From Symbiodinium sp. CCMP2592 (lineage: Eukaryota; Sar; Dinophyceae; Suessiales; Symbiodiniaceae), in contig CAJNDT010000502.1 of NCBI GenBank assembly GCA_905221615.1, positions 124,001 to 188,000 on the forward strand: DNA of 64,000 nucleotides, given 5' to 3'. The notes beneath the pieces were generated by a model, which saw nothing but the letters and a program-made list of their open reading frames with translations, was not told where the DNA came from and ran no database searches. The stretch's first letter is position 1. Every line of letters begins with the position of its first letter. The translations under genes were made by a program, and so were the position numbers. Positions 37,903-45,938 of this stretch are shown here, one piece after another.

Positions 37903-38170
37903 GGCAGAGTGCCAGTCGAACCTCTTCGGTGTTGCCTTACCTAAGGAGTAAACCCCTGCCCCACCAGGGTTGCTCCCCACACCATTGGCCATGTGTGAGG
38001 CGTTCGGGTTGCCTGTGTCACAGCCTTGAGGCCAACCTATCCCAGGGGCAGGGGGTAGATGACAGCCGGGCACATGGGCTAATGCGCCGGCTGGGGCTGT
38101 GACCTGGTGACATCGAAGCAGTCATGCAAGTCACCGGAGGCAATACCGGACAAAGAAGGGAGGCCGTTCT
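37903..38170 (+). ncRNA. Structured RNA-like element, copy 6 (most complete)
   Basis: It begins with the hairpin word joined to AGTCGAACCTC. P0 CACACC...TGTGTG is at 37978-37997. P1 is nine perfect pairs, GTCACAGCC (38017) with GGCTGTGAC (38095); the box TTGAGGCCAAC is at 38026 and P2 CAGCCGG/CCGGCTG at 38063-38093. It ends in GGGAGGCC (38158). Confidence 0.65.
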
Positions 38171-38219
38171 TGGGACATGGCTGTGTTGTTGAGCTGGTGT
38201 GTTCCTCCGTCTCATTCAT

Positions 38220-38277
38220 AGTAGAATGTTGTTTTGTTAGCCAGTTGTTTAAGATTATAGTGAATTCTTTGTCACAC
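38220..38277 (+). repeat. 56-bp direct repeat, right copy
   Basis: Partner of 35961-36016; together they bracket 2.2 kb with copies 4-6 of the structured element. Confidence 0.9.
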
Positions 38278-38279
38278 CA

Positions 38280-38514
38280 ACCTTACCAACAAGTCGCGGT
38301 GGGTCCAGTTTTGATTCACCAGCCGCGCTTGCATGCCGATGGCCGGGCATGGGGTCGCTCTGGCGGACCGCGGAAGAAGGAACCGATCGAGGACTTGGGG
38401 CCAACCACCAGAGCGGACACCTGGTGATGACAGCCAGTCACACATATGCCAACGTACTGGCTGGGTCCGAGCTCGGCACCCGAGTGTCCACCTCAGCAAC
38501 ATGGGAGGCCAAAT
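38280..38514 (+). ncRNA. Structured RNA-like element, copy 7
   Basis: P2 CAGCCAG/CTGGCTG (38431-38463) carries an A-T pair where other copies have G-C. P1 is short (GGAC/GTCC). An extra stem CGCTCTGG/CCAGAGCG (38356 and 38408) encloses the box TTGGGGCCAAC. It ends in GGGAGGCC (38503). Confidence 0.55.
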
Positions 38515-38540
38515 ATCGAGCAGAAGTACAGTAATTAGAG

Positions 38541-38665
38541 TGTCAGTCGAACCTCCCCTCAAGGTTGCCTTACCTAGCTGGATTTTCTGCGACCTCGGAT
38601 CGTGTTGTCCGGGCCAGACTTCCAGGTTCCGAACAAAGAAGGGAGGCCGTCCGTTCTTGGGACAT
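38541..38665 (+). ncRNA. Structured RNA-like element, fragment lacking the core
   Basis: The 5' end (GTCAGTCGAACCTC...AAGGTTGCCTTACC) and the 3' end (GAACAAAGAAGGGAGGCCGT) are present, but P1, box and P2 are missing. Confidence 0.5.
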
Positions 38666-38799
38666 GGTTGTCTTATTGCGCAGAGAACCTTGCTCGGCTT
38701 GCTGTTCGGTTGTGTTTGTCACGAGTGCCAACATGTTCAGAATGGGGTTTGGTGTATGTTGCTCTACCAAGCGGCAGCTGCATGCCCGCCAATTTTGGC

Positions 38800-39000
38800 A
38801 GCTACCGACACACTGTTGGCCGGGTGTGGAGCGCGGGGAAGGGCACTGGGGTCCCGCAGTCTAGGGGGGGGTTGGGGCCAACGGCCAGCGGGCATCTGGC
38901 TATGACATCTGGACACATGCGCTAACGTGCCAGGTGGCCCCTCCCGAAAATGACGTAGCCTCGGTGACCCAAGCTCTTCCATGGGAGGCCGAAGAATGGT
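38800..39000 (+). ncRNA. Structured RNA-like element, copy 8
   Basis: P0 CACACT/GGGTGTG (38809-38828, loop GTTGGCC), P1 from a G run (38864-38871) with CCCCTCCC (38938), box TTGGGGCCAAC (38872) and P2 CATCTGG/CCAGGTG (38906-38936, one U-G pair). It ends in GGGAGGCC (38993). Confidence 0.6.
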
Positions 39001-39095
39001 GTTGCTTGCGCATAGTGTTGAAGTCCAAGTTGTACTTTTGTATCTCAACGATTGCAGCGAACGAATCGATCGCTCTTTGACTTGCCAGCTCAGGT

Positions 39096-41969
39096 GTGCC
39101 TGAGTCCAGCTGTGACGAGTGGCAGCTTCGAATCAATCGGTTGTACCAGGAGAGAGCTATCACTGCTATGCAGCACTGTCGACAAATCAACTTCATCGCC
39201 GATGGGTCTACTCACAGCACCAGCGATTGTCTTGTGACAGTGGCTTGGGCGAATGAGATTTCTGCTGCAGTGTTTGCACCCATGCAAGTGATGAAGACTG
39301 GACAAGTTTCTCCACAAGACCGGTTTGACGACGACCTGCTTCTTCACATATCAAAGCGAAAGAAGCTGGAAAGGATTGCTGCATTCAGGCAGCTTCAAGC
39401 GATCAGTCACCAAATCTGGATTTTGCACAGAGGGCGAATGGATTTGGGCTCTTTCAAGATCGCCCCCTCTCTTGGGCAGAGGCCTGTGAAAAGATATGAA
39501 AGCAGGGTGGTTTTCCAAGTTGGAAAAGAAGACAATGACATTGACCGCTGTTTTCAGTGGTTGAGGGACAATCCGGATCCGGCTGAAGGCAGAGTGCCAG
39601 AAGGCAGAGTGCCAGAAGGCAGAGTGCCACCAGCTTTTCCTCATGTCTCCTTTCTGAAGACAATGTCTGAGGATGGAGAGATCACAAATGTGCTCCCCGT
39701 CTTGCCAGAGTCAGAGAAGTGGTGGCTGAACATTCCACTGCTGGTCTTGGGCCTTGACCAGGGCAGCATCGGACTTGCTGGCATGGCCTATGCTATGCGT
39801 GAAAACATGATTCATGTGAAATGTGACAAGATTCACAGGGCCATTCGAGATTTCAAAAACAGCATGTCGAGATGCCTCAAAGGACTCTTCCTGAAAGCAC
39901 AACTTCACTCCTCTTACATCTTTGCCCTGAATTATAAACCCTTTGGAAGTGGTGGTTTCTACCAGCAGAAGAAGGAAATGCTGGCGAGTTTTGTTTCCTG
40001 CACATCACCGAGCAGAAGCTTGTTGTGGGACGCTTTTCGAGATAAGATTGCCTATGACTTAGACAGGCAGCTATCCGGTGACGAGCATGAGATTGAACAT
40101 ATGCTTGCAAATGTCGAATCCTTCATGAAGAAGGGCAGCTTGGTGAAATCCTCCAGATGGTTCAGCTGGAACCAGCTATGTTGTGAGCAACTTCATGAGT
40201 TTCATGTCCTCAAAATGCTGCTGGCTGATCATTTCGGTGAAGATCAATCTTTCAGCCCTTGCTCAAGGGAAAGACTCAGCCTGTATTCCAACTCGGCGAA
40301 TACACAATCGGGCAAGGAGCTCTTCGAAGGCAGAGTGCCAGAGTCCGAAGGCAGAGTGCCGGACTCTGACAATGGTGAGAGGCAGGAAGATGCACTGGGT
40401 GATTTGCAAAAGCTGTCACAGGCTGGTCGTGCCACTGATCCACGGAAAGAACTCAGCTTGTTGAAAGCCAGCATGGGGGGCTTCAAGTTGGCATACTATC
40501 TCATGACAGAAGACCTTTTCGATCACTCCAAGATATTGTACAAAGTGACCGAACCGTTGTGGACATGGTATGGGAAACAAGTAAAAAACGTTAAATCGCC
40601 GCAGGATGGTCGAGGTTATGCCGAGTTGATGACAGTGAATGATGCCTGGAAAGCAGACAAACATTTGTTGCAGATTGTCTCCAACCTGCAGAAGACCGAG
40701 TTGTGGAAGGAGCATCTGGATACTGATTTACACGAGCCCGCAGAAAAAATCATGATGTTGAGCTTGCATTTGCTGATGAACAGGGTCTGGACTTGCAGTC
40801 TTTTTTCACTTCCACCAGATGCCTATGCGGGATTGCTGTCACCTGATGCAGAAATTCGGACGATCACGGCTTTGAAGGCAAAGGGCCATCACACATCACT
40901 CTTGAGGTTGGAGTCGACATTGGCACGGTCCACTCCAAGTGTTCATGCCCGGCAACTCTTCACAGACCTGCAAGTTGGAATCAGCCATCCTTCGAGACTT
41001 TTTCTGGACACATTGGAGGCACAGGGATATGAAGTGGCGCCTCCGGGGTCAGAAGACATTGTCGTGGATGATGTTGACACAGAGCAGGACGGGGAGATGG
41101 AGGATTCTGTGCCTGAAGAAGCAGATGACGGTGCCGGAGTTGGTGACATTTTGTTAGACGGGCAAGAGGGCAGAGTGCCAGCTCAAAGGACTGTAACAAT
41201 ATCGGTACCAGCATGCCCTGCAACCCACCTGCTGAGTGTTCTGGTGCAGACGCTGCCAGACAACAAGATTGTGGAAGATGTGCACAACAAGATTCGTAAT
41301 GATTCTTTGTTGAACAAAACCCGCAAGCAAACATACTCCACGATTCAAACTGTGATCGAGAATTCAAACGTCTTTGAAAGCCGTTCAATCAGGCATCCGG
41401 CAAAAGTCAAACGGGAATATTTTGAAAGGGAGTTTTGGAATGTGGACAGGAAGCGCCAAAAGTTGTGCTTCAGAGGATGTGTCCACAAGCTGCCGTCACA
41501 GTATACCGAGATTGTCCGCGACAAGACATGGAACACCCTGTCAGAAGAGACACTCGAACGAGCATCAGCTGCGTGGTCATGGCTAATTCACTACAATGAT
41601 GCAAGACTGGCATCTCAGCATGTTCCCTTGCGTGCTGGGAAGTTTAGCAGCCTTGCAGCCCCTTTGAAGATCTTGAACCATGTCTTGGATTTGACATGCT
41701 ATCTCTCTCTTGGGGCAAAAACCTGGGCTGCTCTCATGTGGCCAGTGGTCCAGCATGAGGACCAGTCGACAGGAGAGATATATTTTGTTTTGAAGGCAGA
41801 GTGCCCGGATGGTTCCAGCGTCAAGGCCTGCTGGATTCATTTGTATGAGCCCCAGTATTGGGAAGTCATCGAAACAGAGGCAGTCTTCTGGAATGGCTTC
41901 ATTTGCCTCCGTCGTTGTGCTACAAGCTCAGTGTCACTTCTATCCTATATGTTGCAGCATCCCAAGTGA
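39096..41969 (+). CDS. Large unknown protein with hairpin-word peptides
   Basis: A 957-residue open frame, probably an exon that begins at the splice-like GCCAGCTCAG just before 39096, since no ATG lies at its start. Early blocks include I-N-F-I-A-D-G-S-T-H-S and W-I-L-H-R-G-R-M-D-L-G-S. A central helical part has L-G-L-D-Q-G-S-I-G-L-A-G-M-A-Y-A-M and S-S-Y-I-F-A-L-N-Y-K-P-F-G-S-G-G-F, followed by an acidic linker (D-T-E-Q-D-G-E-M-E-D) and a basic C-terminal part. Six hairpin words are read as G-R-V-P (three in a row at 39588-39628, 15 bp apart; two at 40329 and 40350, 21 bp apart; one at 41169) and one as A-E-C (41795). They lie in linkers. I do not know the function; this looks like a lineage-specific dinoflagellate family. 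Confidence 0.65.
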   Translation: MPESSCDEWQLRINRLYQERAITAMQHCRQINFIADGSTHSTSDCLVTVAWANEISAAVFAPMQVMKTGQVSPQDRFDDDLLLHISKRKKLERIAAFRQLQAISHQIWILHRGRMDLGSFKIAPSLGQRPVKRYESRVVFQVGKEDNDIDRCFQWLRDNPDPAEGRVPEGRVPEGRVPPAFPHVSFLKTMSEDGEITNVLPVLPESEKWWLNIPLLVLGLDQGSIGLAGMAYAMRENMIHVKCDKIHRAIRDFKNSMSRCLKGLFLKAQLHSSYIFALNYKPFGSGGFYQQKKEMLASFVSCTSPSRSLLWDAFRDKIAYDLDRQLSGDEHEIEHMLANVESFMKKGSLVKSSRWFSWNQLCCEQLHEFHVLKMLLADHFGEDQSFSPCSRERLSLYSNSANTQSGKELFEGRVPESEGRVPDSDNGERQEDALGDLQKLSQAGRATDPRKELSLLKASMGGFKLAYYLMTEDLFDHSKILYKVTEPLWTWYGKQVKNVKSPQDGRGYAELMTVNDAWKADKHLLQIVSNLQKTELWKEHLDTDLHEPAEKIMMLSLHLLMNRVWTCSLFSLPPDAYAGLLSPDAEIRTITALKAKGHHTSLLRLESTLARSTPSVHARQLFTDLQVGISHPSRLFLDTLEAQGYEVAPPGSEDIVVDDVDTEQDGEMEDSVPEEADDGAGVGDILLDGQEGRVPAQRTVTISVPACPATHLLSVLVQTLPDNKIVEDVHNKIRNDSLLNKTRKQTYSTIQTVIENSNVFESRSIRHPAKVKREYFEREFWNVDRKRQKLCFRGCVHKLPSQYTEIVRDKTWNTLSEETLERASAAWSWLIHYNDARLASQHVPLRAGKFSSLAAPLKILNHVLDLTCYLSLGAKTWAALMWPVVQHEDQSTGEIYFVLKAECPDGSSVKACWIHLYEPQYWEVIETEAVFWNGFICLRRCATSSVSLLSYMLQHPK

Positions 41970-42075
41970 CATGTTTTCATTTAGGATTCTGTCAACTGTC
42001 GACCCATACAGTAAATAGTACAATAAACTTATATAAGTTTTGCTGTGCTTGTTTTTGCTGACTCGACTGAGGGAA

Positions 42076-43353
42076 ATGTCACAAGCATGTCGGACTCTCG
42101 CAGACTGCCAGAATCTCGCCGAGCATGTGATCTCCCAGACTGGAAACGTAGACGAAAAAAAGCGAAAGGAGCTGCAACGAATGCGCCGTCCAAAGCTCAT
42201 GAGCCTGATCGCTTCTCATCACCTTCCGGAAGATGAGGATTTCATGCGCAAAATTGAGGCTATGTATTCGACAGCCAAAGATTCAACAGAGGATGAGGAT
42301 GAGGATGACATTATCATGGGGGACTTTGTTGATGAGCTGGTTCTTGACGACCTGCTTGCTGAGGACAAACAGGAATTTAAAATGGTCTCAGACGCAGTCA
42401 GAAAACGCAGAATCAAAAGGGTGCATCAAACCTGGCAGGCCATCAAGACGCAGCAAGCAAAGGCCAAGGCAAAGGGCAAGGCCAAAGCAAAGACCAAAGC
42501 AAAGGCCAAGCCACAGGCCAAACGGAAAGCCAAGAGAAAGATTTGTCGCCCACGTATGTTGCCCAGGAAGCAACCCGCGCCTCCTGATGAAAGTGGTCAA
42601 GAGGGAGCAGAAGGCAGAGTGCCAGCACCTCCTGCTGAGGTGCCGGTGGAGCCGGAGCCTGATAATCACGTGGAGGCCGCGGAAGGCAGAGTGCCAGCCC
42701 CTCCTGCTGAGATGCCGGAGGTGCCTGCTGCAATCCCTGTCCCAGAGCCTGATGATCACGTGGAGCCCGAGGAAGGCAGAGTGCCAGCCCCTCCTGCTGA
42801 GATGCCGGAGGTGCCTGCTGCAATCCCTGTCCCAGAGCCTGATGATCACGTGGAGCCCGAGGAAGGCAGAGTGCCAGCCCCTCCTGCTGAGATGCCGGAG
42901 GTGCCTGCAGTGCCTATCCCAGCACTCGAGCCACGGGAGGTTGCAGTCCGTGGCCCCCAACATCAGCGGCGGCCGAACCGTGTTGACTACCAAGGGGTAT
43001 GGACACCTGTTCAATGCCCGGAGTGTCCCAAGATCGCTGGTGAGATGAAGTACGACCCGAATCCTGGTGGCACTGACAAAGCAAAATGGTTTCTCCGAGT
43101 TCGTGTGACAGACGGCGGTCTCTTGGAAAGATTCGGAACATTTGTTATAGCTTCGATGTGGTTGCCTGATCTGCTGTGTGTTGTGTCACATTACATGAAC
43201 CCATGTGTGTCTGGCATTGAAGGCGAGTGGAGCCACCTCGTACCCTATCACTGGGGACGTGTGGCTTCCAAGATGACAGAAGCGCAGGCCAGACAACACG
43301 TCATTGACCATAGGCCCTGTTGTGGCCCGACCAGGAGGCCTGGCAACAACTAG
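42076..43353 (+). CDS. Basic protein with 30-residue proline-rich repeats, unknown
   Basis: 425 residues from the first ATG. The N-terminal part is charged (V-D-E-K-K-R-K-E-L-Q-R-M-R-R, an acidic D-E-D-E-D-D segment), followed by a Lys/Ala tract (A-K-A-K-A-K-G-K-A-K) like a nuclear or chromatin-protein tail. Four units beginning E-G-R-V-P-A-P-P-A-E follow; the last two are nearly identical 90-bp repeats (about 42750-42930), each starting with a hairpin word (42613, 42685, 42775, 42865). The C-terminal domain has C-P-E-C, W-F-L-R-V-R-V-T-D-G-G-L-L-E-R-F-G and H-R-P-C-C-G-P. The Cys pairs may bind zinc. No family is recognised. Confidence 0.6.
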   Translation: MSQACRTLADCQNLAEHVISQTGNVDEKKRKELQRMRRPKLMSLIASHHLPEDEDFMRKIEAMYSTAKDSTEDEDEDDIIMGDFVDELVLDDLLAEDKQEFKMVSDAVRKRRIKRVHQTWQAIKTQQAKAKAKGKAKAKTKAKAKPQAKRKAKRKICRPRMLPRKQPAPPDESGQEGAEGRVPAPPAEVPVEPEPDNHVEAAEGRVPAPPAEMPEVPAAIPVPEPDDHVEPEEGRVPAPPAEMPEVPAAIPVPEPDDHVEPEEGRVPAPPAEMPEVPAVPIPALEPREVAVRGPQHQRRPNRVDYQGVWTPVQCPECPKIAGEMKYDPNPGGTDKAKWFLRVRVTDGGLLERFGTFVIASMWLPDLLCVVSHYMNPCVSGIEGEWSHLVPYHWGRVASKMTEAQARQHVIDHRPCCGPTRRPGNN

Positions 43354-43633
43354 AGGATTCATCCTGCGCTGCAAAGAAAAGTTGTGTGTCTGTCTGTGTG
43401 CTTGCATTGATGGCAGCGGGTCCTGCTAGATTGGAATGCGTCCGAGAGACTGTGTGTTTCTGCTTGGGGAAGACGGATTGCGAAAGCATGTTCGCATTTT
43501 CACACATGTGGAATTTGTCACGTGCAAGCACATGGACAATCATTTCGAGTGCCACAACCCGGAAGCCGCACAAACTAGCACATGTGGTTTGAAGCCGTGC
43601 GTGCTTGTGACTGAACAGTAGCCGTCCAGAGCA

Positions 43634-44113
43634 ATGCATTTCGCCCCGATCGAACGAGGAGAGTGTTTCTTCAGAGGCGAGCTCTCCCCAATCTTGATCA
43701 AAACCGCTTGCGAAAAATTGGCCAAAGCGCCTGACCAGTGGAAACCAGCTGAGAGATGGAATGAAGTTTATGACGACGTGCCTTGGGAAATCATGGTTCG
43801 CTACCTGCGTTACTGGCCACGTATTGGCTCCCGCATTACAGGAGGCCTCAGGCTTCTTCGACGGTACGAAGGCCCCTTCCCGAAGTGTTATCAGGTGGGT
43901 GAAGGAGAAGAACCGCTGGAGTTGCCGCGCGTTTCTCTCGTTTGTGATTTTGTTTATGTTTGGAACGACGAAGATGAACAACAACGGCAGTTTGTCCTTC
44001 AGATGAAACCCCTCTCACTTGTTGCCATCCGTCTCGGTGGTCCGGGGGAACTTCCTGACCTTGATGCTGGAGCAATACCTTTGACCGACCAGCTTCGTGC
44101 AAAGTTGGGATGA
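43634..44113 (+). CDS. Hypothetical protein, 159 residues
   Basis: An ATG frame with a compact, mixed composition: M-H-F-A-P-I-E-R-G-E-C-F-F-R-G-E-L, W-E-I-M-V-R-Y-L-R-Y-W-P-R-I-G-S-R and F-V-Y-V-W-N-D-E-D-E-Q-Q. It contains no hairpin word and no low-complexity part, unlike most genes here. It lies 280 bases after the previous gene and may be its last exon or a separate gene. Function unknown. Confidence 0.5.
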   Translation: MHFAPIERGECFFRGELSPILIKTACEKLAKAPDQWKPAERWNEVYDDVPWEIMVRYLRYWPRIGSRITGGLRLLRRYEGPFPKCYQVGEGEEPLELPRVSLVCDFVYVWNDEDEQQRQFVLQMKPLSLVAIRLGGPGELPDLDAGAIPLTDQLRAKLG

Positions 44114-44309
44114 ATTCCAAATGGCAATAATTAATGGATCTTGAGGCGGGAAGGCAGAGTGCCAGCAGCTGGGAAGGCAGAGTGCCAGACGTTGTCGCGT
44201 CACCCAGCTGTACCCTGCTTCGCCTGCACGTGATTCGCTTGACAGTGTGGTCAACGCAGAAAAGCGCAACATCCAGCAGTTCGTAGCCACTTCACGCGAT
44301 TTGTGCATC

Positions 44310-45475
44310 CCTAATACTATCAAACCCTAAAACTATGGCACTCTGCCTTCTAGCCCCAAACCCTAAATACTAAAGACCCTGAAACTCTAACCCTAACCCT
44401 TTCATTACCCTCAAACCCTAACACTATGGCACTCTGCCTCCTAACCCCAAACCCTAAATATACTAAAGACCCTGAAACTCTAACCCTAACCCTTTCATTA
44501 CCCTCAAACCCCTAATACTATGGCACTCTGCCTTCTAACCCCAAACCCTAAATATACTAAAGACCCTGAAAACCCTAACCCTTTCATTACCCTCAAACCC
44601 TAATACTATGGCACTCTGCCTTCTAACCCCAAACCCTAAATACTAAAGACCCTGAACTCTAACCCTAACCCTTTCATTACCCTCAAACCCTAACACTATG
44701 GCACTCTGCCTCCTAACCCCAAACCCTAATATACTAAAGACCCTGAAACTCTAACCCTAACCCTTTCATTACCCTCAAACCCCTAATACTATGGCACTCT
44801 GCCTTCTAACCCCAAACCCTAAATATACTAAAGACCCTGAAACTCTAACCCTAACCCTTTCATTACCCTCAAACCCCTAATACTATGGCACTCTGCCTTC
44901 TAACCCCAAACCCTAAATACTAAAGACCCTGAAACTCTAACCCTAACCCTTTCATTACCCTCAAACCCTAACACTATGGCACTCTGCCTTCTAACCCCAA
45001 ACCCTAAATATAATAAAGACCCTGAAACTCTAACCCTAACCCTTTCATTACCCTCAAACCCCTAATACTATGGCACTCTGCCTTCTAACCCCAAACCCTA
45101 AATATACTAAAGACCCTGAAACTCTAACCCTAACCCTTTCAGTACCCTCAAACCCCTAATACTATGGCACTCTGCCTTCTAACCCCAAACCCTAAATACT
45201 AAACACCCTGAAACTCTAACCCTAACCCTTTCATTACCCTCAAACCCTAACACTATGGCACTCTGCCTTCTAACCCCAAACCCTAAATATAATAAAGACC
45301 CTGAAACTCTAACCCTGACCCTTTCATTACCCTCAAACCCCTAATACTATGGCACTCTGCCTTCTAACCCCAAACCCTAAATATAATAAAGACCCCGAAA
45401 CTCTAACCCTAACCCTTTCATTACCCTCAAACCCCTAATACTATGGCACTCTGCCTTCTAACCCCAAACCCTAAA
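44310..45475. repeat. Minisatellite, unit about 93 bp, about 13 copies, each with the hairpin word reversed
   Basis: Each unit reads CTATGGCACTCTGCCTTCTA, then AACCCCAAACCCTAAATA, ACTAAAGACCCTGAAACTC, TAACCCTAACCCTTTCATTA and CCCTCAAACCC. The hairpin word is thus in the orientation opposite to the genes and is combined with telomere-like words. Units differ by small indels (for example TATACTAAAG versus TACTAAAG). Confidence 0.95.
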
Positions 45476-45529
45476 GACCCTGAAACTGTAAACCCTGTGC
45501 CAGGTCTTCTTCATCCTCGTCTTCTCGGA

Positions 45530-45880
45530 AAAAACATTAAAAAATGTAGTTTTTTTTTTTGTGTTTTAAAGTTTTTAAAAAATTTTAAAAGTTGTTTAAA
45601 GTCTTTAAAAGTCTTTCAAATTCTTTTTAAAGTTTGTAAAAGCTTTTAAAAGCGTTTAAAAGTCTTTTAAAGTCTTTTTAAAGCTTTTAAATGTATTTTA
45701 ATGTTTTTAAAAGTCTTTTCAATATTTTAAAAGCCTTTTAAAGTTTTGAAAAGTCTTTTAAAGTTTGCAAAAGTCTTCTAAAAGTTTCTAAAAGTCTTTT
45801 AAAGTCTTCTAAAAGTTTTTAGAATGTTTTTTCTTGCATTTGAAAGTTTTTAAAAGTCTGTAAACGTCTTTAGAAGCCAA
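45530..45880. repeat. AT-rich TTTTAAAAGTC tract
   Basis: About 25 degenerate units of TTTTAAAAGTC or TTTAAAGTCTT on the inner side of the right inverted repeat. Confidence 0.85.
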
Positions 45881-45891
45881 CTCTGTCGAAA

Positions 45892-45938
45892 AAGCCCTGT
45901 GGATCTAAACCTTGTGGTTCTGGTTCGGTGCAAAAGGG
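45892..45938 (-). repeat. Right inverted repeat bracketing the gene block
   Basis: GTGGTTCTGGTTCGGTGCAA and flanks are the reverse complement of 16352-16397 with about five to six differences, one of them an inserted base. Confidence 0.7.

Larger units (their letters stand above)
35956..39095 (+). other. Non-coding cluster of structured repeats
   Basis: No convincing gene in 3.1 kb. It consists mostly of structured RNA-like elements (copies 4-8), each with flanking repeats. 36419-36560 and 36980-37124 share about 125 bp including two hairpin words, AAAACTTCT and GTCGATTCGCTTGCC, so copies 4 and 5 are parts of a tandem repeat with a period near 560 bp. The region could be an intron or an intergenic cluster. 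Confidence 0.7.
17033..45455 (+). repeat. Dispersed hairpin word GGCAGAGTGCC (family of about 65 exact + copies)
   Basis: The word is an inverted repeat (GGCA/TGCC) with a GAG loop, usually AAGGCAGAGTGCCA. Exact copies start at 17033, 17300, 18026, 18141, 18907, 19022, 19470, 20147, 20369, 20387, 21185, 21382, 22203, 22220, 22234, 22322, 22338, 23216, 23297, 23325, 23689, 24198, 24219, 24717, 25479, 26151, 27149, 27182, 27241, 27257, 27709, 27960, 28681, 28780, 28906, 29886, 31474, 31852, 31867, 32256, 32989, 33696, 33712, 34359, 34375, 35185, 35542, 36448, 37006, 37020, 37890, 37903, 39588, 39603, 39618, 40329, 40350, 41169, 41795, 42613, 42685, 42775, 42865, 44153 and 44176. The opposite orientation occurs at 30934 and about 13 times in the array at 44310-45475. 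I saw none before 17.0 kb or after 45.5 kb. Inside open frames it is read as G-R-V-P (most), R-Q-S-A or A-E-C. Confidence 0.95.

Noticed and set aside
16770-39000. Structured element as an HDV-like, twister or hammerhead ribozyme
   Set aside because: Short similarities (GGCTAA, GGGAGG) exist, but the order of stems and the catalytic core of these classes are not matched. Left as an unknown structure.
44310-45475. Possible CRISPR-like or genic array
   Set aside because: All parts of the ~93-bp unit repeat; it is a minisatellite made of telomere-like words and the reversed hairpin word.
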